A DNA stretch of 36,503 bases from Candidatus Sulfotelmatobacter sp. (GTDB lineage Bacteria; Acidobacteriota; Terriglobia; Terriglobales; Acidobacteriaceae), in assembly GCA_025462865.1 (NCBI GenBank), contig JAOAPI010000058.1:114090-150592 (forward strand). Direction: 5' to 3'. Each line of letters begins with the position of its first letter. The stretch's first letter is position 1. The translations under genes and the position numbers were made by a program. The notes under the pieces are model-generated. The model searched no databases and had not been told where the DNA came from. It saw only the letters and a list, made by a program, of their open reading frames with translations. Shown here in pieces: positions 15,715-23,061 of this stretch.

Positions 15715-17037
15715 TTAGCGAATTCCCGTCACCACGCGGAATGCGCCGGGCCGCGCCAGTTGGAAATCGGCGCGAAGGTAAACTCTCAGGCCGATTTGTA
15801 GGGTTGAGAACATTGACGTGGTACCCACGTTTCCATAGCGCGAAACTTCCACAACCAATCCGTGCCGCATCCCAATCATGGCCTCATTGAAATTTCCGAT
15901 GTAGGCCTCCGAACAATCAGTGGACGTGCCTTGCGTGAGATTGTTCGGGATGGAATTGGTGAACAGCCGTTGCAAGTCGGCAACGCTGCCCGGAGGCGGT
16001 AGAACCGCACCCGTGGAAGCACGGAGCAAGTCCAACTCGCCAGCAGTTCGAGCGGAGTAAATCGCCGTGTTCGGGAATTCGTTAACAGACCACAGTCCCG
16101 AAATCTGCTTAGATAGCCAGTCCCAAGCTACCGCGCCGGTAGGTGCGGCGGCCCCAATGACGCTGCCGTTGGTTCCGAAAGTGGTGGAATCAGTGACCAC
16201 GCCCGCTTGGTTAAGAAGGCCCTTTGGTTGTGGCGCGGTTCCTGTACCACGCAAGCAAGCGCGGTCCAGTTCGATGGCTAAAACTTTCGAGACAGCATCA
16301 ATGACAACGGAATCCAGGTTGGACACGTCCTCAAAGATCTCCACGGAGAAGCTAGCCAGTGCCGCTAGAGTCTGAGCAGTAAAAGTGATTTTCTCAAACG
16401 TCATATCGCTCGGCGTGATTGCTGCGGCTTCTGTATGCCACATTGGAGTTATGTCACCGCCGCTCGCGGCAACTCGCGCCATTCCCAACGTGCTGGTTTC
16501 CATTTGCACGGTGCGAGCACCAGCTTTAACCATCACTGAAGCATTTCGCACACGATCAATGATTTGAGGACTCAGTGGGCTAGGTAGCAAGTAACCACCG
16601 CCGCCCAAAGAACCTTCGGACATTGCCCGCAGCTCATTCTGTGCTCCGTCCCATTTGCCGGTGACGATGCCCCGGAAGTATTTGCCAAGCGAAAGAGGCT
16701 CGCTGTGGTCTGTAGCCACAAGGTCGGCCATCCGTTGCTCGGGTTTCAGAACCGCAATAGGCTGCCCGGTTCGTTGGTCAACCCACTCGGATTCGTTTGC
16801 GGGGGAAGAGCCGCTGCCAAACGTAGACCCCGGATTGGTGCGGTTGGAGGTGGCACCAACTTGCTCACACTTCGCAATTAGGCCGTCCAGGTTTTTAATT
16901 TCGGTAATGTGTCCCTGATACTGCTCCAGGTTCGCACCTACCAAGTCTTTGCCAGCTTCCCGCGCTGCCAAAACCATCTTTTCGGCAGCGGCGAATCTGT
17001 CCTGCCGTGATGCTCTAAGTTCGTTGAGGTTAGCCAC
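15715..17037 (-). CDS. HK97-type major capsid protein
   Basis: Forms the icosahedral phage shell. The start is taken as GTG 17037 (MANLNELRASRQ), preceded by AAAAGGAA; a longer frame from 17130 adds 31 residues without coding character. The 440-aa protein has the expected two parts: an N-terminal helical delta/scaffold domain (about 1-70, with LRASRQDRFAAAEKMVLAAR) and the HK97 fold with MSEGSLGGGGYLLPSPLSPQ, SVEIFEDVSNLDSVV, an ELDRACLRGTGTAPQPKGLL loop and a C-terminal LRADFQLARPGAF strand. The delta domain normally needs a prohead protease for removal; none is encoded nearby. The frame is intact, which argues against long neutral decay. Confidence 0.92.
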   Translation of the reverse strand: MANLNELRASRQDRFAAAEKMVLAAREAGKDLVGANLEQYQGHITEIKNLDGLIAKCEQVGATSNRTNPGSTFGSGSSPANESEWVDQRTGQPIAVLKPEQRMADLVATDHSEPLSLGKYFRGIVTGKWDGAQNELRAMSEGSLGGGGYLLPSPLSPQIIDRVRNASVMVKAGARTVQMETSTLGMARVAASGGDITPMWHTEAAAITPSDMTFEKITFTAQTLAALASFSVEIFEDVSNLDSVVIDAVSKVLAIELDRACLRGTGTAPQPKGLLNQAGVVTDSTTFGTNGSVIGAAAPTGAVAWDWLSKQISGLWSVNEFPNTAIYSARTAGELDLLRASTGAVLPPPGSVADLQRLFTNSIPNNLTQGTSTDCSEAYIGNFNEAMIGMRHGLVVEVSRYGNVGTTSMFSTLQIGLRVYLRADFQLARPGAFRVVTGIR

Positions 17038-17183
17038 AAAAATTCCTTTTCTTAAATCAAATTTTGTTCCGTGATGCGGCTCACACCCGACTAGCGGCGG
17101 TTTCCACACCGGGCATCTGGACACTGCCACTTATTAAAAGTTGGCAACGTCCAGAGCTAACCAGCAAATTGTGGGGCGGCTTC

Positions 17184-17378
17184 TCAACACCGCCCGTGCC
17201 GACCGATGTTTTCCAGTGGGCAAAACTCCAAGACTTTGCAAGGCTTCCCGTGACGGCGCGGAGGTTTTAATCCTTTCTCCCGCCGCATCACAAGCAGCGT
17301 CCCCTTGCGCCGATATAAATAACGTGCCAGCGGTACAAACTCGCCGGACTCATTCAACGTGCCTAATCGGACTGCCAT
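17184..17378 (-). CDS. Small basic hypothetical protein of the element
   Basis: A 64-aa protein starting MAVRLGTLNESG, taken from ATG 17378 with GGGAGG just upstream. It is Arg/Lys-rich, with YRRKGTLLVMRREKGLKPPRR and two cysteines near the end (CKVLEFCPLENIG). I recognise no family. It lies between the 103-aa gene and the capsid gene on the same strand, 42 nt after the former, so it is plausibly co-transcribed. Confidence 0.45.
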   Translation of the reverse strand: MAVRLGTLNESGEFVPLARYLYRRKGTLLVMRREKGLKPPRRHGKPCKVLEFCPLENIGRHGRC

Positions 17379-17420
17379 GTGTCCTCCCCGTCCCACCACA
17401 GAACCTGGGAGAAAACTTTT

Positions 17421-17732
17421 TTAGTTCGTCTGCGTTTGCAGCCAGTGAGTTTGTTCCATCTGGCTAATCACACGCTCAAAGATTGCAAGAAAATCAGCCG
17501 CAATAGTCTTTTCGGCCTCTAGCGGCAGCTCAAGCGCGAAGGCGGTTCGGGGTGAGAAATGCTTGTCCAGGGTGAGGACGCCCACGAATTGCAAGCCGCA
17601 CTTTTCAGCGGCGGCCACAGCATCCGCGTTAGGCCCATCAAGTAGTAGCAACTCGAAACGGTCAAGGGCGGCGGTACCGGCAACGGCAACCGCCATTGTG
17701 CTTTCCGAAACTAGCTGCTCAAATTTGTTCAT
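17421..17732 (-). CDS. Hypothetical phage-element protein, 103 aa
   Basis: Start taken as ATG 17732 (MNKFEQLVSEST), with AGGGA 9 nt upstream; an ATG three codons earlier is too close to it. The protein is acidic, with an alanine-rich helix, an LDGPNADAVAAAEKCGLQFVG stretch and VLTLDKHFSPRTAFALEL; the tail is Gln-rich. No recognised domain. It is upstream of the capsid gene in the leftward unit, a place where head genes would normally be found, but nothing in it resembles a protease, portal or decoration protein. Confidence 0.6.
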   Translation of the reverse strand: MNKFEQLVSESTMAVAVAGTAALDRFELLLLDGPNADAVAAAEKCGLQFVGVLTLDKHFSPRTAFALELPLEAEKTIAADFLAIFERVISQMEQTHWLQTQTN

Positions 17733-17853
17733 ACCCCCCATTCCCTTTCTCGGGCTACAATAGAAAAAGCCCGACTGCGATGCGTTTGCGCGTGTCCAAT
17801 TTGTGGCTACCCGGTGCGGGGGTGTGATGACCCTCGCACCTTCGTATTTCTAC

Positions 17854-18315
17854 TCAGTCCGCCACTTTTCCACCGTGGATGCTCTGGATTTTCTTCTCGA
17901 AAATTTCCTTCGCTAGTCTTGCGGCTTCCTCATTAGCCTTATCGAGGATTGCCTTGGCAGCCTGTGCGGAGTCCTCAACGCGCTTTCTGTTCCGGTCATC
18001 TTTGCGAAAATGCATCACCAGCACAGAGTCTTGTTGCTTCGTGACTTGTGCGACACCCACGATGCCAATCGGCTGCCCGTGTTTCCCGATTTTCTCCAGC
18101 ATGGCGGCTACCGGCATCGGAGCCGGAAGGACATACGAGTCCTCCAGAACTAACCACGGTGCGGCGAGCCAGTACTTTTGGAACTTCACATTGAATTTTT
18201 GCAGTCGGTCGATTGCTTGCAGGGGACTCAAAGTAAGATCACGGTCCAATCTCCGTGACGCGCCCGCAATAGTCCGAATAAGGGCATGTTCCGCCTGTGT
18301 TGTCACAGTCATCAT
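17854..18315 (-). CDS. Hypothetical phage-element protein, first gene of the leftward unit
   Basis: A 153-aa protein starting MMTVTTQAEHAL. The frame stays open upstream to 18465, but a near-consensus promoter (18325-18353) lies across that extension, so translation most likely begins at one of the tandem ATGs at 18315 or 18312 on a leaderless transcript. The N-terminal part has TIAGASRRLDRDLTLSPLQA and PMPVAAMLEKIGKHGQPIG; the C-terminal 35 residues form an Ala/Glu/Lys amphipathic helix likely to make a coiled coil. I recognise no family; being the first gene it could be regulatory. Confidence 0.6.
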   Translation of the reverse strand: MMTVTTQAEHALIRTIAGASRRLDRDLTLSPLQAIDRLQKFNVKFQKYWLAAPWLVLEDSYVLPAPMPVAAMLEKIGKHGQPIGIVGVAQVTKQQDSVLVMHFRKDDRNRKRVEDSAQAAKAILDKANEEAARLAKEIFEKKIQSIHGGKVAD

Positions 18316-18324
18316 CACTTGATA

Positions 18325-18353
18325 ACCATAGCAAAGCAGCTTGCTAGTGTCAA
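18325..18353 (-). promoter_or_regulatory. Sigma-70 promoter for the leftward element genes
   Basis: On the minus strand a perfect -35 TTGACA (18348-18353), a 17-bp spacer and a -10 TATGGT (18325-18330). The expected start point near 18318 is only about 3 nt before ATG 18315, which predicts a leaderless mRNA; no Shine-Dalgarno precedes that ATG. Confidence 0.65.
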
Positions 18354-18442
18354 CACACATTTTTCCCGTTAATCCAAGGTCACTCCGAGTAGGTAACCGA
18401 AGTAGCCTTGAGCCGCCGCAAGATCCGAGAGATGCTAGACCC

Positions 18443-18634
18443 ATGAGCCTACGAAAATTCAACATAGAAACGGGCGAGACTCTCTATGAAGATGACCAGG
18501 CTAAATGCTATGTGCTGCGGTCCCCGAAAGGGTTGCTGCCGGAACACGCGCCTGTTAGGCGTTTCCTGAGGGCAAAGCCGCGCTATAGCCGGGTTGGAAA
18601 TGTGCTAATGATGGCTCGTCACGCTGGAAAGTGA
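18443..18634 (+). CDS. Small hypothetical protein, 63 aa
   Basis: Starts at ATG 18443 with a purine stretch GAGAGA about 11 nt upstream; the frame extends further left but there crosses the divergent promoter. The product (MSLRKFNIETGETLYEDDQA start) has a charged, strand-rich first half and a basic second half with RRFLRAKPRYSRVG. No recognised family. First of three short plus-strand frames running towards the convergent integrase. Confidence 0.42.
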   Translation: MSLRKFNIETGETLYEDDQAKCYVLRSPKGLLPEHAPVRRFLRAKPRYSRVGNVLMMARHAGK

Positions 18635-18680
18635 CCTGTAGGTCGCATCGGGCGCGTTTTTACGTTCTAGGCTTCCTTCC

Positions 18681-18911
18681 ATGCGAGTGAACAAAGGCGG
18701 AAGGACATACCCGGAGTTTCGGGGTAAGGTCGTGAGCTTCATTCGGGAATCGCTTGAAGATTACGGGACGTTGGTCGTGGTTGAGTTCACGGACCAAACA
18801 GCGTTGACCTGGACCGTGCGGCCAAAGGTTGTGCTTGAGCCGGAGCTGATGAACTGGAAAGCGGGCAACGGCAAGACACTTCGGTGCTATCCGGCCATTA
18901 CAACTCGCTAA
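18681..18911 (+). CDS. Small hypothetical protein, 76 aa, SH3-like strand pattern
   Basis: A 76-aa frame starting MRVNKGGRTYPEF. Alternating hydrophobic strands (GKVVSFIRES, YGTLVVVEFTD, LTWTVRPKVVLEP) suggest a small beta barrel. The ending TLRCYPAITTR is compact. There is no strong Shine-Dalgarno, but the protein-like pattern is good. It follows the 63-aa frame by 46 nt on the same strand. Function unknown. Confidence 0.55.
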   Translation: MRVNKGGRTYPEFRGKVVSFIRESLEDYGTLVVVEFTDQTALTWTVRPKVVLEPELMNWKAGNGKTLRCYPAITTR

Positions 18912-19028
18912 TTAGAGGACCCGGAGGGTCAGGCGGCCTGCGCTGTGGCGAGAGGTTCTAGACCGCACGGAACTGTGAGCGCTAGCGTACCGACGAACGC
19001 AATCGTAGGGGCGTAGCATTTCCGAATT

Positions 19029-19187
19029 ATGGCTCCCCCTAGGGATAAGCCACCCAAACCGATTGGCGTTTTGATTGACCAACTGGAGCGGACCCGCGAA
19101 GAGCTTCTGTCGATCCAAAGATCCCTTGAGAAGTTGGAACCTGTGGAGGCCCTTGTGTCTTCGTCTTCTGCCGACACAGAGGATTGA
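19029..19187 (+). CDS. Small helical protein, 52 aa
   Basis: ATG 19029 to TGA 19187 encodes MAPPRDKPPK followed by a clean amphipathic helix (GVLIDQLERTREELLSIQRS), a second short helix and an acidic Ser-rich tail (SSSSADTED). The heptad-like Leu/Ile spacing fits a short coiled coil. It stops 11 nt before the convergent integrase stop, so it fills the remaining space neatly. Shine-Dalgarno is weak. No family recognised. Confidence 0.42.
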   Translation: MAPPRDKPPKPIGVLIDQLERTREELLSIQRSLEKLEPVEALVSSSSADTED

Positions 19188-19198
19188 TGCAGCGCCTT

Positions 19199-20317
19199 TC
19201 AGGGTTTTTTCTTCCATGACGCGGACACAACGGAGTCTAGCAAATCCTGTCTACCCTTGATCCATCGGGCATAATGCCTCTCCGTTGTGGTTACGCTCGT
19301 ATGCCCTAGCAGCTTCGAGACGTGTTCGAGAGGTACGCCTTTCCTGAGGAGATCCACAGCGAAGGTTGACCGGAGCCGGTGACTAATCATGTGCCCGCTG
19401 GACTCGATCTTTGCCGCATCGAACGCTTTTTTTACCTGCTCGCCCATGTACCCCGCATGCCTGTATTCAGAGGACGCGGCGGTCTGCTTATTCCAGAACA
19501 CATAGACCGGGTTGCCGTTGAGCACGCGCAAGACTTCCTTTGCCACATCGGGCGGAATGGGGATGTACATATTAGCCTTCGTCTTGGTGCGCTTCCTGAT
19601 GATTCGATACGTGCCATCGGACGCTACTAGGTCCGTGCGCTTCAGCGTGGACGCATCACGGATAGCAAGGCCACTCCAGCGCATGAGCTGGATAAGCACG
19701 GCGGTCTTACCCTCAGCGTGTTCGAGCAGTGTTTTATACTCCTCATCGGTTAGTGGCTCCGTCTCCGGCTCGTCTACTTTGATAGGGGATAGCTTGGGCT
19801 GCCGGTCAATCCATTCGGCGTTGTAAGCGAACTTGAGGAAGTGGTTAAGGTGCTTCTGCACAACTAGGCGGCTCCAGGATGACGGATAGACCTTTGCCCA
19901 CGTTCCCCTGAGCCCGGTCAAGTTGTCAATGCTCAACGCTTGCCGAACGGTGTAGAGTCCCCGCGCTTCCGAGTAGACTTGTAGCCGCTTCAGTTCGCGG
20001 GCGTACATGGCGCGTACCCGCGGCTTGACCCCTTGCGCTTCTTTGTTCGCGTTGAAAGTCTCAATAGCCTTGGACAATAACAGCTCATCCCCCGCGCCCG
20101 GCTCAGGCTTGCGCCCGGCTAGTTGGTCACCTAGCTCGCGCTTTACTTCCTCTGCCTCCACCCAGGAGCGCGTGCCTGCCTGTTTCCGGTGCTGTTTGCC
20201 GCCCATGCTCCACCGCATATGCTTGCGGCAGCGGCAGCGCTTCTCAAATTCGTCCCCTATGTACTTGCAGTCTGCGGAGTGACGGACGAAAATGGTTATC
20301 AGCGGAGTGACGCTCAT
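19199..20317 (-). CDS. Tyrosine recombinase / phage-type integrase
   Basis: Site-specific recombinase that would integrate and excise the element. Catalytic residues are visible: R220 (SGLAIRDA), a beta-hairpin Lys around 242-246 (RKRTKTK), H313-R-L-R316, H339 (LLGHTS) and the nucleophile Y349 (ERHYARW). A core-binding SAM-like domain covers about 80-180. The N-terminal 50 residues are Cys/Arg-rich (C17, C28, C30, with KRCRCRKHMRW), probably a small metal-binding or arm-binding unit. Length 372 aa is complete. It is the outermost gene of the element, beside the likely attachment site, and faces away from the HD gene. Confidence 0.95.
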   Translation of the reverse strand: MSVTPLITIFVRHSADCKYIGDEFEKRCRCRKHMRWSMGGKQHRKQAGTRSWVEAEEVKRELGDQLAGRKPEPGAGDELLLSKAIETFNANKEAQGVKPRVRAMYARELKRLQVYSEARGLYTVRQALSIDNLTGLRGTWAKVYPSSWSRLVVQKHLNHFLKFAYNAEWIDRQPKLSPIKVDEPETEPLTDEEYKTLLEHAEGKTAVLIQLMRWSGLAIRDASTLKRTDLVASDGTYRIIRKRTKTKANMYIPIPPDVAKEVLRVLNGNPVYVFWNKQTAASSEYRHAGYMGEQVKKAFDAAKIESSGHMISHRLRSTFAVDLLRKGVPLEHVSKLLGHTSVTTTERHYARWIKGRQDLLDSVVSASWKKKP

Positions 20318-20353
20318 GTGTCCTCACTTTCTGGACCCAAGGCTAACTCAAAT

Positions 20354-20362
20354 CTAGCACAA
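20354..20362 (+). repeat. Candidate right attachment core (attR)
   Basis: CTAGCACAA, 36 nt beyond the integrase start codon and 24 nt before the HD gene; matches 10288-10296. Position is right for an integrase-proximal att site, but the word is short. Confidence 0.25.
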
Positions 20363-20386
20363 TAACAAGCGGCAAATTATAAACCT

Positions 20387-21010
20387 ATGAAAACAATGAC
20401 TAGAAACGATGCTTGGGAACTTCTAACTGAGTTCACCCAATCGGAAAGTTTGCGCAAGCACGCGCTGGCGGTCGAGGCCTGCATGCGCGCCTGCTCGCAT
20501 AAGTTCGCGGGTGGGCCCGGAACCTCCGACGCGTCGGCACTTGGACTTTCCGAAGGAGACCTTTGGGGCATCGTCGGACTCGTTCACGATTTCGATTACG
20601 AGAAATATCCCAGCCTCGAAGACCATCCTTACAAAGGCAACGAGATTTTGAAGGAGCGGGGATGGCCCGAGGTGATCACGCGAGCCATCATGTCGCACGC
20701 CGAATACACCGGCGTCACTCGCGACACCCCTCTGGAGAAAGCTCTCTTCGCCTGCGACGAGTTGGCCGGCTTCATCACCGCGGTGGCCCTGATCAAGCCG
20801 GGCAAGTCGCTGGCCGAGGTAGATACGAAGTCAGTTCGAAAAAGAATGAAAGATAAAGCCTTCGCTCGCAAAGTAAACCGCGATGACATCGTCAACGGCG
20901 CCGCCGCCCTGGGCGTTGACTTGGATGAACACATCGGCTTCTGCATTCAGGCACTGCAGGGCGTCGCGGAGAAGCTGGGATTGGACGGAAGCGCTGTTAA
21001 GACGGCATAG
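20387..21010 (+). CDS. HD-domain phosphohydrolase
   Basis: A 207-aa HD-fold protein. Metal-site residues are in place: H25 (SLRKHALAVE), H67-D68 (GLVHDFDYEKYP), H104 (MSHAEYTG) and D124 (ACDELAGF). The C-terminus (KVNRDDIVNGAAALGVDLDEH) is helical. This matches small bacterial HDIG-like hydrolases acting on phosphate esters or nucleotides; the substrate cannot be inferred. There is no Shine-Dalgarno before ATG 20387, and the fourth codon is a second ATG. It is the first chromosomal gene right of the element and converges with hutH. If the element inserted at 20354, this gene's original promoter was displaced. Confidence 0.85.
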   Translation: MKTMTRNDAWELLTEFTQSESLRKHALAVEACMRACSHKFAGGPGTSDASALGLSEGDLWGIVGLVHDFDYEKYPSLEDHPYKGNEILKERGWPEVITRAIMSHAEYTGVTRDTPLEKALFACDELAGFITAVALIKPGKSLAEVDTKSVRKRMKDKAFARKVNRDDIVNGAAALGVDLDEHIGFCIQALQGVAEKLGLDGSAVKTA

Positions 21011-21073
21011 CACATCGTCTCTGTGGGTCCGAGTCTCTGACCCGGTCAGCCGAGCGCGAGTTCGACTGTTTCT

Positions 21074-22603
21074 TCAGCGGATGATCTCAGCCAATTTCCC
21101 GCTGCCAATCAACTCCGCAATTCTCGCGAAGTCTTTATACATAGCGCGGTCTTTCTCCACCGTCGGACACACAGACCGTATCGCCGCATGCGCCGACTGC
21201 CCGCGCTTAGAGCTCTTCAGTGGCGCGAGAAAGTCAATTGCCTGGGCCACGGCCATCGCCTCTATGGCGAGGACGTTGCGCGTGTTCTCCACAATGCGCT
21301 TCAGCTTAATCGCCGCCGTCATGCCCATGGAAACGTAATCTTCCTTGTTGCCCGAAGTCGTTATCGAATCCACCGATGCGGGATGCGCCAGCACTTTGTT
21401 CTCACTGACCAGGGCCGCCGCCGTGACCTGCGGCATCATGAAACCTGAATTTAGGCCAGCGCCTTGCGCCAGGAACGGCGGCAATCCTTCGCTGAGCGCT
21501 GGATTAACCAGACGCTCGATTCTGCGCTCGCTGATGCCCGCCAGAGCGCTCAACGCGATGCCCAGAAAATCCAAAGCGAATGCCAGCGGCTCGCCGTGAA
21601 AATTTCCGCCTGAGACCACATCGCCCACGGAATTCTGCGCGTCGGTAATGAAGACGAGGGGATTATCCACGGCGGAGTTCGCCTCAATCTCAAACACTTC
21701 GCGACAGTGCGTGAGAGTATCGCGCACCGCGCCATGAACCTGCGGGATGCAGCGCAGCGAGTAAGCGTCCTGTACCCGGCCGCACTCGCGGTGCGATTCG
21801 CGAATCTGGCTGCCTTCCAGCATCTTGCGCAGGTTCGCCGCTGTTTTCATCTGCCCGCTGTGCGGGCGCGCTTTGTGGATACGCTCATCAAACGCCGTAT
21901 CTGTGCCTTTTAGGGCGTCGCAGCAGAGGCCGCCCAGCACGTCGGCCGAATCGACCAATATTTCCGCAGCCAGCAGCGCGAGCGTACCCACAGCCAGCAT
22001 GCCTTGCGTCCCGTTGATCAGCGAAATCGATTCCTTCGCCTCCAGTACCACCGGCTTGATCTGCGCCCGCTTCAGTGCGTCGCCACTGGCAATTCTCGCG
22101 CCCGCGGCATCAACGCATTCGCCCTCGCCGATTAGCGCCAGCGCCAGATGCGCCAGGGGAGCCAGATCGCCGCTTGCGCCAACGCTACCTTGTGAGGGAA
22201 CAAATGGAGTCACTCCGCGGTTCAGCATCTCGCAGAGAGTATCGATGACGACGCCGCGCACGCCCGAATAGCCCTTCGAGAGTGAATTGGCGCGCAGCAG
22301 CATCATGGCTCGCGTTTCCGCCGGGGAGAGCGGTTCGCCTACGCCCGCGGCGTGCGAGCGAACGAGGTTAACCTGGAGTTCTCGAATCTGGTCGCCGGCG
22401 ATGCGCACATCACTGAGTTTGCCCACGCCGGTGGTAATCGCATAGGCCAAAGTATTGCTTCTAACGATCTCATCGACCACGGCTCGCGCCCGGTTCACTG
22501 CTTCGCGCGCATCCGCCGCCAAGAGGACAGGCCGGCGATCGGTTGCGACTTCTCGCACCGCTTCCAAAGTGAGATCGTTACCGTTGAGGTGAAGTGCGTT
22601 CAA
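21074..22603 (-). CDS. hutH: Histidine ammonia-lyase
   Basis: Removes ammonia from L-histidine to give trans-urocanate, using the autocatalytic MIO cofactor. The MIO tripeptide A143-S144-G145 lies in GSVGASGDLAPLAHL. Tyr54 (LAYAITTGVG) and the selectivity pair S83-H84 (NLVRSHAAGVG) are those of histidine rather than tyrosine/phenylalanine lyases. FHGEPLAFALDFLGIA and the Gln/Glu-bearing C-terminal region are intact; 509 aa is normal. The start overlaps the thioesterase stop by 4 nt (22600-22603), so it is the last gene of the acyl-CoA catabolic operon. No hutU, hutI or hutG lies in the window, an unusual place for hutH. Confidence 0.94.
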   Translation of the reverse strand: MNALHLNGNDLTLEAVREVATDRRPVLLAADAREAVNRARAVVDEIVRSNTLAYAITTGVGKLSDVRIAGDQIRELQVNLVRSHAAGVGEPLSPAETRAMMLLRANSLSKGYSGVRGVVIDTLCEMLNRGVTPFVPSQGSVGASGDLAPLAHLALALIGEGECVDAAGARIASGDALKRAQIKPVVLEAKESISLINGTQGMLAVGTLALLAAEILVDSADVLGGLCCDALKGTDTAFDERIHKARPHSGQMKTAANLRKMLEGSQIRESHRECGRVQDAYSLRCIPQVHGAVRDTLTHCREVFEIEANSAVDNPLVFITDAQNSVGDVVSGGNFHGEPLAFALDFLGIALSALAGISERRIERLVNPALSEGLPPFLAQGAGLNSGFMMPQVTAAALVSENKVLAHPASVDSITTSGNKEDYVSMGMTAAIKLKRIVENTRNVLAIEAMAVAQAIDFLAPLKSSKRGQSAHAAIRSVCPTVEKDRAMYKDFARIAELIGSGKLAEIIR

Positions 22604-23061
22604 GAAAGTTTCCCGCCCGTTTTTCCGACCGCAGCGCGAAATACTTTCAAGTATTTCTCCGGTAGCGCCGCGATTTTCATCTGTGCATCCGTTACGATAT
22701 GAGTAGTCTCACCTTCCGCCAGCAGCGCGCCGTCCGCTTCGCGCCGCAGTTCGTAACCAAAGTGGACCACCGCGTCCCTTACATTCAGCAATTCAGTACG
22801 CACGATGACTTCTTCGTCATAGCGCACCGGCGCACGGTACCGGCATTTCGCCTCGGCCACCGCGATAAAGCGCTCGTCTACACTTTCCATGTCACGATAA
22901 GAAAAACCCAATTGACGCAGCAACTCGACGCGGCCCACCTCGAACCAGACGAAGTGATTGGCGTGGTAAACCACGCCCATCTGATCGGTCTCTGCGTATC
23001 TGACACGCAGCTTGGTCTCGTTGATCGCCTGAGGCTGAATCGAGTTCACTTTCCGCTCCAT
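22600..23061 (-). CDS. Acyl-CoA thioesterase, YbgC/4HBT hot-dog family
   Basis: A 153-aa hot-dog fold thioesterase. The family signature AETDQMGVVYHANHFVWFE (about 24-42) carries the catalytic Asp, and the following helix VGRVELLRQLGFSY is typical. It hydrolyses acyl-CoA esters; chain specificity is not visible. The start overlaps the end of the hydratase gene by 16 nt (23046-23061) and the stop overlaps the hutH start, so it is tightly embedded in the operon, perhaps releasing CoA from dead-end intermediates. Confidence 0.88.
   Translation of the reverse strand: MERKVNSIQPQAINETKLRVRYAETDQMGVVYHANHFVWFEVGRVELLRQLGFSYRDMESVDERFIAVAEAKCRYRAPVRYDEEVIVRTELLNVRDAVVHFGYELRREADGALLAEGETTHIVTDAQMKIAALPEKYLKVFRAAVGKTGGKLS

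Larger units (their letters stand above)
10288..20362. mobile_element. Integrated phage-derived element (cryptic prophage or satellite)
   Basis: The secure core runs from 11457 to 20317 and carries a tyrosine integrase at its right end, an HK97-fold major capsid protein, a tape measure protein, a glycosyltransferase and at least six small genes without recognised function. No terminase, portal, prohead protease, head-tail connector, tail tube, tail tip, lysis or replication gene is seen. The boundaries given use a 9-bp direct repeat (10288-10296 and 20354-20362) and are tentative; the left end may lie anywhere from about 10.28 to 11.45 kb. Both flanks (XRE regulator, HD hydrolase) look like ordinary chromosome. 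All recognised genes in it are open and unbroken. Confidence 0.75.

Noticed and set aside
17741..17778. CGGGCT...AGCCCG hairpin considered as a terminator
   Set aside because: The stem is only 6 bp with a 10-nt loop, and neither strand has a T-run after it.
21011..21073. GGGTC/GACCC stem between the HD gene and hutH considered as a shared terminator
   Set aside because: Short stem, large loop and no T-run.
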